Positions 54,292 through 63,435 are shown, counted from the stretch's first letter. The stretch is 64,000 bases of DNA from JBBDWK01 sp040902885 (GCA_040902885.1 JBBDWK010000068.1:1-64000); one strand, 5' to 3'. Translations and numbers: made by a program. Notes: generated by a model from the sequence alone, not told the origin.

Positions 54292-57108
54292 ATGAAGCGA
54301 ACCCTCGGGTTTCTCATCCTCCTTTGCGTTGCCGCCGTTCTCGCGTTACGGCATACGAGCGGGTGGCAGGTTTCGACGCCCGCACAGGCCGCGCGGCAAA
54401 CCGTATTGATCACGATGGGGCTCGGCGCCAAGTCGGTCGAGCCGTGGGATGGAACCGCGCGCGTCACCGGGGGCACGCTCACACTGACCGAGGGCCGGCA
54501 TTTTTCGGCGGACGACGCCGTGACCGGACCGGGCGCGTGGAAGTGCGTCACGCGGCGTGACGAAGTAGCGCCCTTCGCCGACATCCATTACACGGAGATG
54601 CGTCCCGGCTCGCGGCCGGACGTGCTGTTCCAGCCGGTGGGCGTCTTCCTTACCGTGGACAACGCGGCATCGGCCCGCGTTTCGATAACGACAAAACAGG
54701 GCAGTTTTGATTTTTCCGCAACGGAGATCTCCGGGGAGCCGAAGGTTTTCCTGAATGGCCGCGCCGCCGCCTCGCTCGCGCCCGCTGCCCAGGCGCTCAG
54801 CAGTGTGCAATACGAGGACGACGAGCCCTCCATCGCGGCGGGTCCCAACGGAGGACTTGCCGTTGCTTGGGTTGCCTACCGCGAGCGCGCCGACCGCGTT
54901 CTGTTACGCACGCTTTCGAGCGGCTCTTGGTCCGCGCCGGAAGAGGTCACGGCGAAACCGGGCGACATCTTCCGCACGTCCGTGACGGGAACGCTTACGG
55001 GGTCCGGCGCGGGCGACTTTTGGGTGTTCTGGAGCGAGCGCGAGGGCGAGCGCTGGCACATCTGGGGACGGCGGAAGAAGGGCGGCGCGTGGCGGCAGCC
55101 CGTGCGCGTGAGCGGCGAGGGATCGAACACGTTCCACCGCGCGGCATCTTCGCCGGACGGGCGCGTTGCCGTGGTCTGGCAGAGTTTTCGAGGCAGGCAG
55201 AGCGACATTTACGTGCGCACGCTGAATGGCGACGCCTGGGCGCCCGAGATCCGGATGAGCGAATCGCCGGCCAACGACTGGGAACCCGCCGTGGCGATGG
55301 CCGCGAACGGCGCCGTGCACGTGGCCTGGGACAGTTACGATAAGGGCAACTACGATATCTTCTTGCGCTCCGTTGAAGAAGGCAGACCCGGTCCGCTGCG
55401 CGCCGTGACGTCCTCGCCTAACTTCCAGGCGCACGCTTCGGTCGCGGTGGACGCCGCGAACCGGCCTTGGGTGGCCTGGAATGAGAGCGGCGTGAACTGG
55501 GGCAAGGATCAGGGCTTCCTCATCACCGTGCCTCTATCCGTGCCGCTGCACCAGGAGCGCTGGATTCGCATGGCCGCCTGGAGCGGTTCGGGCTGGCAGG
55601 AGGTAAGCGCTAGGCCGGACGAGAAGTTCCCGGAGGCGATGCGCCGCAATGCCGAGCATCCGCAGATCGCCTTTGACGGGCAGGGGACGCTCACCATGCT
55701 GTTCCGCCACTGGACGCGCAGGGTGTCGCGCTCCATTGGCAGCCCTCTTGTCTGGGAGAACTATCTTACGCGGCTCGATGGAGACACGTGGGCTGCGCCG
55801 CAACCGCTTCCGCACAGCGGCGGCTCCATAGAGAAACATCCGGGCATCGCGCACTCCACCACGGGCGAGCTGTGGGCCGCCTGGATGACCGACAACCGGC
55901 CCTTCGCCACCATGGTGCCGGAGAACGCCGAAATCTATACCGCCCGGCTGGGCGCGCCGCGCGCATCGAAGCCGGCCGCGCTGCAGGCGCTCGTGGAGCC
56001 ATTCGTCGAAGAGATCCCGGTTCACGCACGAGAGGCCGACGACGTCAAAGCGATTCGCAATTACAGCATCGCCAACGCCGGCAAGCAGTACAAGATCTAT
56101 CGCGGCGACATGCACCGCCACACCGACGTTTCGCAGGACTTCAAGTACGATGGCTCATTGATTGAGGTCTACCGCTACGGCTTCGATGCCGCGGGGTTCG
56201 ACTATATCGCTCCCACCGACCACCAGACCGGCTTCGATCAGGAGTTCACCTGGTGGCAGAACCAGAAGCTGGTCGACCTTTTCCTGGTTTCCGGCTCTTT
56301 CACGCCCCTGTTCGCTTACGAGCGCAGCCTTCGCTTCCCCAATGGCCACCGGAATATCGTCTTCGCGCAACGGGGAGTGCGCACCTTTCCTGTGCCTCCC
56401 GAAGAGCGCGACGGCAAGGAAGGCGCGGCGAAGCTCTTCGCACACCTGCGCGAGAATCGCGGCATTTCCATGCCTCATTCTTCCGCAACCGCGCAGGGAA
56501 CCAACTGGCGCGACAACGATCCGGAGGTGGAGCCGCTGATGGAGATCTACCAGGGCTACCGAACCAGCTACGAATACGAGGGAGCGCCGCGCGCCGCCTC
56601 CACGCTCAACCAGCACGCCCAGAAGAGCGGCTGGGAACCTTCCGGGTTCTGGTGGAACGCGCTCGAGAAGGGATACAAGATCGGCGTGCAGTCCAGCTCC
56701 GACCACTGGTCGACGCACATCTCCTACGCCTGCCTGATCACGGAGAACTTCACACGGGAAGGTTTGATGGACGCCATCCGCAAGCGCCACGCCTACGCGG
56801 CTACGGACAATATTGTTCTCGATTTCCGCGCGCGCTCTGGCGAGCAGACGTACATCATGGGCGATGTCTTCACGGCGCAACAACCGCCCCGGTTGAGCGT
56901 GCGCGCCATTGGCACCGGAACCATCAAGCAGATTGACATCGTCAAGAACCGGAAGTTCGTCTATACGGTGCGGCCGGGTGCGAAAGAGGTCTCCTTCGAA
57001 TTTACGGATAAGGAGATCGGACCCGGAGAGAGTTATTACTATGTGCGCGTGCTTCAGGAGGACGGTCAGTTGGCGTGGGGCTCGCCGGTGTGGGTGAAGA
57101 AGGAGTAG
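54292..57108 (+). CDS. Exported fusion of a sialidase-like propeller and a PHP-like domain
   Basis: 938 aa with an N-terminal signal or anchor (about 4-20). Residues about 165-560 contain repeated propeller blades (PSIAAGPNGGLAVAWVAY, FWVFWSEREGERWHIWGR, VAVVWQSFRGRQSDIYVRTL, VHVAWDSYDKGNYDIFLRS, PWVAWNESG). The C-terminal part has a PHP/DUF3604-like metal site: YRGDMHRHTDVS (about 603-614), APTDHQTG (about 640), SMPHSSAT (about 725) and QSSSDHWSTH (about 803-812). Probably a periplasmic hydrolase whose propeller recognises the substrate. It resembles the PHP-like half of the 742-aa protein at 4447. No name assigned. Confidence 0.78.
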   Translation: MKRTLGFLILLCVAAVLALRHTSGWQVSTPAQAARQTVLITMGLGAKSVEPWDGTARVTGGTLTLTEGRHFSADDAVTGPGAWKCVTRRDEVAPFADIHYTEMRPGSRPDVLFQPVGVFLTVDNAASARVSITTKQGSFDFSATEISGEPKVFLNGRAAASLAPAAQALSSVQYEDDEPSIAAGPNGGLAVAWVAYRERADRVLLRTLSSGSWSAPEEVTAKPGDIFRTSVTGTLTGSGAGDFWVFWSEREGERWHIWGRRKKGGAWRQPVRVSGEGSNTFHRAASSPDGRVAVVWQSFRGRQSDIYVRTLNGDAWAPEIRMSESPANDWEPAVAMAANGAVHVAWDSYDKGNYDIFLRSVEEGRPGPLRAVTSSPNFQAHASVAVDAANRPWVAWNESGVNWGKDQGFLITVPLSVPLHQERWIRMAAWSGSGWQEVSARPDEKFPEAMRRNAEHPQIAFDGQGTLTMLFRHWTRRVSRSIGSPLVWENYLTRLDGDTWAAPQPLPHSGGSIEKHPGIAHSTTGELWAAWMTDNRPFATMVPENAEIYTARLGAPRASKPAALQALVEPFVEEIPVHAREADDVKAIRNYSIANAGKQYKIYRGDMHRHTDVSQDFKYDGSLIEVYRYGFDAAGFDYIAPTDHQTGFDQEFTWWQNQKLVDLFLVSGSFTPLFAYERSLRFPNGHRNIVFAQRGVRTFPVPPEERDGKEGAAKLFAHLRENRGISMPHSSATAQGTNWRDNDPEVEPLMEIYQGYRTSYEYEGAPRAASTLNQHAQKSGWEPSGFWWNALEKGYKIGVQSSSDHWSTHISYACLITENFTREGLMDAIRKRHAYAATDNIVLDFRARSGEQTYIMGDVFTAQQPPRLSVRAIGTGTIKQIDIVKNRKFVYTVRPGAKEVSFEFTDKEIGPGESYYYVRVLQEDGQLAWGSPVWVKKE

Positions 57109-57170
57109 GAGGGGCCGGGCGGCCCCGACCTGGCTCGAGTCGAGCGGCGAACATCTGCGGGTCGAGAGCA

Positions 57171-57187
57171 TCATACGGCGGTGTGGC
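57171..57187 (+). repeat. Direct repeat bounding the second VapBC module (left copy)
   Basis: TCATACGGCGGTGTGGC; the right copy at 57847-57863 matches at 15 of 17 positions in the same orientation. Weaker similarity continues beyond it. This could be a duplicated operator or the boundary of a moved cassette. Confidence 0.4.
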
Positions 57188-57224
57188 CCTGATTCCCAGG
57201 CATCAGTAGCGATAGACTGGAGAG

Positions 57225-57407
57225 ATGGCGAAGGTTGTTGACCCACGACATCTGCCCGACGCGCGAGTCTTCATCCCGGGGCTCAAGCCCCCGGTTCGGG
57301 AGTTCTCCCCCGTTGATGACGGCGATCCGTCCGAAGTCGACGCTTTCAATCGAATGATCAGGGAACTTCGTAATCAGAGCCCAGCGGTCCGCCCCGACGT
57401 GAGATGA
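57225..57407 (+). CDS. Small antitoxin-like protein (module 2)
   Basis: 60 aa. It is mostly charged and probably disordered, with a C-terminal helix (EVDAFNRMIRELRNQ) that could bind a toxin. The identity rests on overlap with the PIN toxin gene by ATGA. GGAG is two bases before ATG 57225, and a TAGACT hexamer at 57213-57218 ends six bases before the ATG. No DNA-binding domain is visible, so it may not autoregulate. Confidence 0.65.
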   Translation: MAKVVDPRHLPDARVFIPGLKPPVREFSPVDDGDPSEVDAFNRMIRELRNQSPAVRPDVR

Positions 57408-57805
57408 GCGTCCTGCTTGTCGACACGAATGTGGTTTCGATCCTATTCAATCGGCGGCATTCGCTACGGCAAGCTTGCATCGATGCTGTCGCCGGGCATC
57501 AGTTGGTGATTTCGTTCATGACGCGGGCTGAGCTGTTGCTGTGGCCGACCGCCAACAATTGGGGAGAAGCGCGGCGCGCCGCTCTCGAACAGCATACGGC
57601 GTTGTACCTCACGCTGTACCCGGATGAGCGCACCTGCGCGATCTGGGCGACGGTGGTGGATCGATGCCGCCGCGCCGGACAGCCAATTCAGACGGCAGAC
57701 GCCTGGATCGCTTCAGCGGCCCGTCAGTGGGGCTGCCCGCTAGTAACAACGGATTTCGGAGACTACGCGGCCGTAGACGATCTTGACGTAGTGCCGATTC
57801 GATAA
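57404..57805 (+). CDS. VapC-type PIN-domain toxin (module 2)
   Basis: 133 aa from ATG 57404. PIN residues D7 (LLVDTNVVS), E43 (MTRAELLLW), D99 (IQTADAWIA) and D117 (LVTTDFGDY) are complete. Predicted Mg2+-dependent ribonuclease toxin. It belongs to a different PIN subgroup from module 1 (VDTN type versus VLDAS type). Part of an accessory patch with the SIR2-domain gene downstream. Confidence 0.9.
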   Translation: MSVLLVDTNVVSILFNRRHSLRQACIDAVAGHQLVISFMTRAELLLWPTANNWGEARRAALEQHTALYLTLYPDERTCAIWATVVDRCRRAGQPIQTADAWIASAARQWGCPLVTTDFGDYAAVDDLDVVPIR

Positions 57806-57846
57806 CCCGCACAGCAGAAAGCGCCGGCCATTCGGCGCGACGGGCG

Positions 57847-57863
57847 TCATACGGCTATGTGGC
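57847..57863 (+). repeat. Direct repeat bounding the second VapBC module (right copy)
   Basis: TCATACGGCTATGTGGC; see the left copy at 57171. It lies between the PIN toxin and the SIR2-domain gene. Confidence 0.4.
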
Positions 57864-57983
57864 TTCCGAACTTCCTCGGAATCAGCGGTTGTCCGACATC
57901 GCCAGAAAAGACCAGAGCGAAAAGATTCGGCTACTCTGAATTCAGTGATAGACCGGCTCGGCATTCGCTGGCTTCTCTGGTCA

Positions 57984-58889
57984 ATGACACAGCCGAAGAC
58001 GTTCTATGTTCTCGGTGCCGGGGCCTCTGCCGGTCTGGTTCCGTTTACTGCTGATACACGGCGCTTAATCCGCGACTGGTACTTCGATTTAGGGATGTTT
58101 CCCGTCACTACCGCTCGGCGGTCATCACCGCTGCATGATCGGGTCGCTCGACACCCGAACAAAGGAGAATATGGACTCCCCGACTTGTTCTTAGATGATA
58201 TCCCTGGTTCAACGCTCGAACTGCTGGCCCAAAAGGTGTGGTCTCCGCCGTTTGAAGCCAAGGCCCCGTCTCAGTACGCGGTCCTCCGTAGATGTGAGCC
58301 GGGAGCGATTTTCAGCTTTAATCTGGACGGCCTTGCCGGATTCTACCTCCGCGACTTTCATCTTGTTTTCGAGCCGCATGGCAGCGTTGATCGCTTCTGG
58401 ACCAGCGATCCAGAGTTTCACGAACGATTGGCGTGGTCGCTCGACGGATGGCTACCGCCGATCCGGCCTAAGATTCTGCCAGGGCCGGAACCGTCATTCA
58501 TTACGAGTACGCGGGCTTATCTCGATGCACGCACTCACCTTCGAACCGCAACTGTGCTCATCATCCTGGGATATTCGTTCGGAATTTTTGGATGCCGCAT
58601 GGATGATATCGAGTCATTTGAATATCTGATCGAGAATCAGTCAAGAGCACGATCACCGATTCTCGTCGTGTCACCTGATCCGGAGCCAACTGTGGCCCAC
58701 ATTGAGGCCCGACTGCGCTGCAACCGCGTCAGGCCGATTGTTATTTACTGGGATATCTTCTCAAACGTTCTGAATGCGCTAATGGGCGAATCCGGTCGGG
58801 TGTCGGACTGGCTGCCTGACTCGCAACTCGACCATCTACTCGCCTTATACGGGCGCGCGCTCGCCGGCGACGGGCGCCGATTTCGCTGA
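57984..58889 (+). CDS. SIR2-like NAD-binding domain protein, candidate defence effector
   Basis: 301 aa from ATG 57984; a GTG at 57945 would add 13 residues and neither start has a ribosome site. The N-terminus reads FYVLGAGASAGLVPFT, the SIR2 Rossmann glycine loop (11-17). Further SIR2 elements are FSFNLDGL with N113 and D115, an E-P-H132-G segment where the catalytic His belongs, and VLIILGYSFG (191-200). There is no Zn-binding Cys cluster, so it is not a classical deacetylase; it resembles the SIR2-like NADases used in anti-phage systems. It stands alone, with no recognisable partner gene. Confidence 0.78.
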   Translation: MTQPKTFYVLGAGASAGLVPFTADTRRLIRDWYFDLGMFPVTTARRSSPLHDRVARHPNKGEYGLPDLFLDDIPGSTLELLAQKVWSPPFEAKAPSQYAVLRRCEPGAIFSFNLDGLAGFYLRDFHLVFEPHGSVDRFWTSDPEFHERLAWSLDGWLPPIRPKILPGPEPSFITSTRAYLDARTHLRTATVLIILGYSFGIFGCRMDDIESFEYLIENQSRARSPILVVSPDPEPTVAHIEARLRCNRVRPIVIYWDIFSNVLNALMGESGRVSDWLPDSQLDHLLALYGRALAGDGRRFR

Positions 58890-59069
58890 GGCAGGTTGCC
58901 ATATTTGGTGGCATTGAGTTGGATACGACTGCGGTCGCTCCACGCGAGCGCGCCAAGCGGGCGATGGGTACTCTTTAACCCCGTAGTGTCGAGAGCCGGG
59001 CGCCCCGTGACGCCCATCACGGATTACCCGCCACATGGCGACTACACAGAAGCTATCGTGCCCCTATCG

Positions 59070-59648
59070 CTACCGCAAGGCGTTCGAGGCTGCTTCGAGG
59101 TCGGCAATCTCCGCTCTCCGCTTGGCCACAGAGTCTCCAGTCAAAGCTCCCAGATCCACCATTCGCTGCTCAATCTGTAGCTGCCGCTGAGCCACCGCGA
59201 TCTCCTCTTCGAGCAACGCTTTGACTTGTCCCCTCGCAGCAGAGCGATCGTCGGGTGACGAGGAAAGGAGTCGGCTCTTCCATTCGGCAAAGCTCCTACG
59301 TGTTGCCAGTAGATCGCGCCGCCGCTCGGCCACCGTACTGTCGTTAGACGCTCCCAGTTGGAACCGGCGCTCCTCCTCGTCCAACTGCTGTAAGGCAATC
59401 TGAATTTCTTCCTCGAACAGCGCCGCAACCCGCGAGACTGAAGCGTTATCACGCAGGGCAACAGCACGTCGGGCCCTTGTCAATTCCCGGCGATGCAGGG
59501 TCACATCTGCGGCCGTTGATGCGCCGAGTTGGAAGCGCCGCTCCTCGGCTCGAAGCCGTTCAGCTGCCTCATCGGCCGTTCTGGCCAGTGGATCATTGGG
59601 CACTTGGCTCAAGAACAACAACATCGTCGTGACAGCAATCGAAGTCAT
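59070..59648 (-). CDS. Exported coiled-coil protein with three TolC-like repeats
   Basis: 192 aa from ATG 59648; GCGAGG precedes it, and TTG 59669 is the longer alternative. A signal peptide or anchor (about 1-18) is followed by three repeats of about 55 residues, each with the pattern EERRFQLGAS-x-(8-12)-RR-x-LL-x-xRR: RAEERRFQLGASTAADVTLHRREL, LDEEERRFQLGASNDSTVAERRRDL and QIEQRMVDLGALTGDSVAKRRAEI. The same helix pattern (a helix, then xLGxxT, then another helix) occurs in the periplasmic hairpins of TolC-family efflux channels, but there is no beta-barrel, so it is not a complete channel. Function unknown. Confidence 0.75.
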   Translation of the reverse strand: MTSIAVTTMLLFLSQVPNDPLARTADEAAERLRAEERRFQLGASTAADVTLHRRELTRARRAVALRDNASVSRVAALFEEEIQIALQQLDEEERRFQLGASNDSTVAERRRDLLATRRSFAEWKSRLLSSSPDDRSAARGQVKALLEEEIAVAQRQLQIEQRMVDLGALTGDSVAKRRAEIADLEAASNALR

Positions 59649-59849
59649 GGTCAAATGCCTCGCCTTCAACTAAGCGATACCATTCCAGGTCAACTGCGCG
59701 CAAGGGGCCACCCCAAGACCGATCCAGCAACGAGTGATTTCTCACGATCAACGCCGGAGGGTTTACAAATCCATGTTGACGGTTTGTCGGCATCCCGGAC
59801 TTGGGCGAGGAAGCTGGTCTGGCCTTAAGTTAACGCGCCTGGCGCGGCC

Positions 59850-61457
59850 CTACCTCGCGCGAAACCGGCGCCAGTTTTCCTGAAACGCGGATGGAACGTA
59901 CTCCATCACGGCCCCTTGTGCCCGCAGCTTCTTGGTCAGCGCCGCCGTGTCGATATCCTGCACGGGGCGGTTCCCTTCGATCGCCATCTTCGCCGCAACT
60001 CCCGCCGCATGTCCGAGGATCATATACTGGGGCTCCATGCGCACGGAGGAATATGCGACGTGGCTGGCCGAAAAGCAGACCGGCACCAGCAGGTTCTGGG
60101 CTTCATCGCGCTTCGGCGTCATGATGCGGTATGGGATCTGGTACGGCGTAACCGCGACCTGCATATCGCCTTCGTTCACCACGAAGCCATCCCGCGTGGG
60201 TACGCGCTGAATATTGTGAGAGTCGCTGTTGTAAGAGCCCATGCCGATCGGGTCGGGTTTCGTCAATTCCGTTTGCAGATCCTTTTGGGTCATCACGAAG
60301 CTGCCCACCATGCGGCGCGCCTCGCGGACGTAGAGCTGGTGCGGCCAGTGATTCGTATCGGCGAATTCGTCTTTCGCGAGTCCCCACCGGTTGACCTCTT
60401 CTTGCAGGTCCGGCGGCACCTGCGGATCGTTCGCCAGGAAGTAGAAAAACCCGGCAATGTAATCGACGTGCGCCTGCCAGATCTCGTCCCGCTTCCGGTA
60501 ATCGGCTTCGGGATACTCCCAGCTTCCGCCGATGTAGTCGGTGGAGAAAGCCCCGTTGTTGTTCACATCCAGCTTGTTGTTGGGAATGGGGTCGGGCTTC
60601 ATCACCTGATTGATCCGCGGCGCGCGGCCCGCCTCCGCGGCCATCGCCTTCAGCATCCTCGCGAGCAGTTCGTATCGCGCGGGCGAATAGCTCGCCGGCT
60701 TCGGGAACGGAACCTGATTAGCTTTGTCGCTGGAAAAGCACAGGCGAAAGTTGTACGCCTGTACCTTCTTGTCCGCGGCTCCCGGCGCCCCGCGCTCACC
60801 GCCGTACACTTCCGGCAGCAGTTTGCCATCGGCGCCGAATGGGGAGATTTTCACTGTGAACTGGTGCTTGGGAGTATCGCCGCGCACGCCGGCGAGGGAC
60901 TCGCCATATTGCGGCATGCCTTCGCGTCCCCACGTATACGAGACACCGGCCTGGGCCATCAGATCGCCTTCATAGCTGGAATCGGAAAAGACCTTCGCTT
61001 CGAACGACTGGCCGTTCTCCATGAAGATCTCGATCACGCGCGCGCCCTCTTTTCTGACGCCGGTCTTCTCGCGAAGGCGGTGATTGTAGAGAACGGTGAC
61101 CCCCGCCTCCCTGGCCATCTCGCGGAATATGTTCTCCGCCACGTGCGGCTCGAAATTCCAGGACGCTTCCTGTCCGAACTGCGACATCCTGTAGTGCCGG
61201 CCGGCGCGGAAGAAGAATTCGAGTGAATAGCCCCCGATCACTTCCTTTCTGCCGTAGTCGGTCCAGCCCAGGCCTCCCGACATCATGCCGCCCAGATGGC
61301 TGCGCGGCTCGAGCAAGGCCACCTTCAGCCCTTCGCGCGCCGCGCTTACCGCGGTAAGGACGCCGCCGGCCGTCCCTCCGTATACCACCACGTCGAATTT
61401 TTCGCCGCCCGTCAAAGATGCGGCCAGAACAAGACCTGCCAGTAATGTCTTTTGCAT
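59850..61457 (-). CDS. Exported FAD-dependent oxidoreductase
   Basis: 535 aa. A signal peptide (about 1-17) is followed by a Rossmann FAD motif VVVYGGTAGGVLTAVSAA (glycines 27-32) and VALLEPRSHLGGMMSGGLGWTD, as in the FAD_oxidored family. The C-terminus has the second FAD segment LLVPVCFSASHVAYSSVRMEPQYMILGHAAGVAAKMA. Exported members of this family are frequent in Acidobacteriota and Planctomycetes and are probably sugar- or alcohol-oxidising, but substrate is unknown. It lies 42 bases after mnmE with its own extended -10 candidate. Confidence 0.88.
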   Translation of the reverse strand: MQKTLLAGLVLAASLTGGEKFDVVVYGGTAGGVLTAVSAAREGLKVALLEPRSHLGGMMSGGLGWTDYGRKEVIGGYSLEFFFRAGRHYRMSQFGQEASWNFEPHVAENIFREMAREAGVTVLYNHRLREKTGVRKEGARVIEIFMENGQSFEAKVFSDSSYEGDLMAQAGVSYTWGREGMPQYGESLAGVRGDTPKHQFTVKISPFGADGKLLPEVYGGERGAPGAADKKVQAYNFRLCFSSDKANQVPFPKPASYSPARYELLARMLKAMAAEAGRAPRINQVMKPDPIPNNKLDVNNNGAFSTDYIGGSWEYPEADYRKRDEIWQAHVDYIAGFFYFLANDPQVPPDLQEEVNRWGLAKDEFADTNHWPHQLYVREARRMVGSFVMTQKDLQTELTKPDPIGMGSYNSDSHNIQRVPTRDGFVVNEGDMQVAVTPYQIPYRIMTPKRDEAQNLLVPVCFSASHVAYSSVRMEPQYMILGHAAGVAAKMAIEGNRPVQDIDTAALTKKLRAQGAVMEYVPSAFQENWRRFRAR

Positions 61458-61476
61458 TCGGAAGCTCGCTCAATTC

Positions 61477-61485
61477 TATATAACA
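61477..61485 (-). promoter_or_regulatory. Extended -10 promoter element for the FAD oxidoreductase gene
   Basis: On the minus strand it reads TGTTATATA (TG, one base, TATATA). It lies between mnmE and the oxidoreductase and would start transcription about 13 bases before ATG 61457. Confidence 0.4.
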
Positions 61486-61499
61486 GATGAACGAGGATT

Positions 61500-62840
61500 T
61501 TACTTTCCGATACAGAACGTCGAGAAGATGCGGTTGAGAATATCGTCCGCGGTGGTGGCGCCGGTGATACCGTCGATGGCTTCGAGACCGTTGTGCAGGT
61601 CGATCAGCAGCATCTCGTGCGGGATGCTCTCTTCAATCGCGCGGCGCGCTCTTTCCAGGTGCTCGACCGCTTCGCGAAGCAGCCGCACATGGCGCAGGCT
61701 GGTAATAAAACCGCTGGCCGGGTTCTCCTGTGCGTGAGGCAGCACGGCGCGGCGTAACTGCTCGATGCCCTCGCCCGTGAGGGCGGATACGGCGACGGCG
61801 CCTTCGGGAAGCTCGGCCTGACGTGGCAGATCGCATTTATTGCCTGCCAGGAGCCACCGCCCTTGGTTCCGGGCGTGCTCGATGAGCGTGAAATCTTCCG
61901 ATGTCAGGGGCGCCGATACGTCCGTCACGACGATCGTCAGGTCCGCATCCGCCATGGCCTGAAAACTGCGCTCGATGCCGAGCGTCTCCACCAGCCCTTC
62001 GCCCGTGCGGATGCCGGCCGTATCGACCAGCTTCACGGGAATCCCGCCGATGGCGGCCACCTCGCTGACCAGGTCGCGAGTGGTGCCGGGAATATCGGTG
62101 ACGATGGCGCGGTCCTGCTCCAGAAGCCGGTTGAACAGGCTGCTCTTGCCGACATTCGGCCGCCCCACAATGGCCAGCGTCATCCCGGAGTGCACCAGCT
62201 TCCCGTAGGTAAAGCTGGCTGTCTGCCTCCGCAGCGCTTCGAGAACCGCATCGACGCGGCGCAGCAGCTCCGCATCCGGCGCGACGTCGATATCGTCTTC
62301 CGCGAAGTCGATGCCCGCCTCGAGCAGGGCGATCAACTCGATCAGGCTTTCCTTGACCGGCAGAATCTGCCGCGACACTGAGCCTTCCACCTGCCGCGCC
62401 GCAACACGAGCCTGATAGAGCGTGGTGGCTTCGATCAGATCGCGCACGGCTTCGGCCTGGGGCAGATCGATCCGGCCGTTCAGGTAGGCGCGCAGCGTGA
62501 ACTCTCCGGGCTCCGCCAGGCGCGCTCCCGCATCCACGGCCCGCTCCACGGCGCATTGCAGAACCACGGGCGAGCCGTGACAGGATATTTCGATCGAGTC
62601 CTCTGCGGTGTAGGAGCGCGGGCGCTCAAAGAACGAGACTACGACCCGATCCACCATGCCGCCCTCGGAATCGGTCAGCTCCGCAAGCTGCGCGCTCCAC
62701 GGCCGCCATTCCGGGTCTTTTTGAAACTGAAGAATGCATTCGGCGACTTGCCGCGCGCGAGGACCGGAAATGCGGACCACGCCCAGCCCCCCTCGTCCGG
62801 GCGGCGTCGAAATCGCTACGATCGTATCGCCGGAATTCAA
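61500..62840 (-). CDS. mnmE: tRNA modification GTPase MnmE
   Basis: 446 aa from TTG 62840; no other start exists between it and the in-frame TAA 15 bases upstream. The N-terminal folate-binding domain has TIVAISTPPGRGGLGVVRISGP and AEPGEFTLRAYLNGRIDLPQAEAV. The G domain has GRPNVGKSSLFNRLL (about 223-237), DIPGTTRD, DTAG and NKCD, and the C-terminus ends with the family FCIGK. With MnmG it makes 5-carboxymethylaminomethyluridine in tRNA wobble positions. It follows jag by 12 bases. Confidence 0.96.
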   Translation of the reverse strand: MNSGDTIVAISTPPGRGGLGVVRISGPRARQVAECILQFQKDPEWRPWSAQLAELTDSEGGMVDRVVVSFFERPRSYTAEDSIEISCHGSPVVLQCAVERAVDAGARLAEPGEFTLRAYLNGRIDLPQAEAVRDLIEATTLYQARVAARQVEGSVSRQILPVKESLIELIALLEAGIDFAEDDIDVAPDAELLRRVDAVLEALRRQTASFTYGKLVHSGMTLAIVGRPNVGKSSLFNRLLEQDRAIVTDIPGTTRDLVSEVAAIGGIPVKLVDTAGIRTGEGLVETLGIERSFQAMADADLTIVVTDVSAPLTSEDFTLIEHARNQGRWLLAGNKCDLPRQAELPEGAVAVSALTGEGIEQLRRAVLPHAQENPASGFITSLRHVRLLREAVEHLERARRAIEESIPHEMLLIDLHNGLEAIDGITGATTADDILNRIFSTFCIGK

Positions 62841-62852
62841 TTTTGAGCGAAG

Positions 62853-63428
62853 TTAGCGGCGGGCGTTGCGGCTTCTGGGCGCCGGCCGGCCGGAGTCGTT
62901 CCCTCTTGGGACCGGAGCCTGAGCGGGGGTACGCATGCCGGCCGGATAGATCACGACCTGGCGGTGCGGGCCGATGCCGGCGCTCTCGCTGCGCACAGCA
63001 TGCTCGTTGCGCAGGGCCACGTGAATCACGCGCCGCTCGCGGCTGTTCATGGGATTGAAGGCGAAGGGCACGCCGGTGCGCTTGACGCGCTCGGCCGCGG
63101 TTGTCGCGCTCATCCGCAACTCTTCAATGCGAAGCATGCGGTGATCGTTGGCGTCGAAGCAGATCCGCGAGTGGTCTTCGGAGGCCATGCGCAGCGCCTC
63201 CATCGTCAGATGCTCCAGGGCGAGAAGCACCTCGGCCCGGTTCGCCAGGAGAAGGTCCACATCCTCGCCGAAAAATTTCACCACCAGCTCGGGATTCTCG
63301 ACGTCCGGATGTGCCGTCGCGCCTTCGCAGATTTCGTACTCGAGCGCAAAATTGGCGTTCATCAACAGGACGCGCAGGAACTGATCGATCTTCAAGCCGC
63401 TATTTTCTAGGGTGTACTTTCGCTCCAC
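62853..63428 (-). CDS. Jag/KhpB-like RNA-binding protein (KH-R3H)
   Basis: 191 aa from GTG 63428; the longer frame to 63491 overlaps yidC and lacks a start signal. It has a KH-like domain (about 45-115; VVKFFGEDVDLLLANRAEVLLALEHLTMEA) and an R3H domain with VPFAFNPMNSRERRVIHVAL. The usual N-terminal Jag_N module is absent. Jag/KhpB proteins bind RNA and affect cell division and membrane-protein production. Its position between yidC and mnmE is the conserved one. Confidence 0.88.
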   Translation of the reverse strand: MERKYTLENSGLKIDQFLRVLLMNANFALEYEICEGATAHPDVENPELVVKFFGEDVDLLLANRAEVLLALEHLTMEALRMASEDHSRICFDANDHRMLRIEELRMSATTAAERVKRTGVPFAFNPMNSRERRVIHVALRNEHAVRSESAGIGPHRQVVIYPAGMRTPAQAPVPRGNDSGRPAPRSRNARR

Positions 63429-63435
63429 GACCTGG

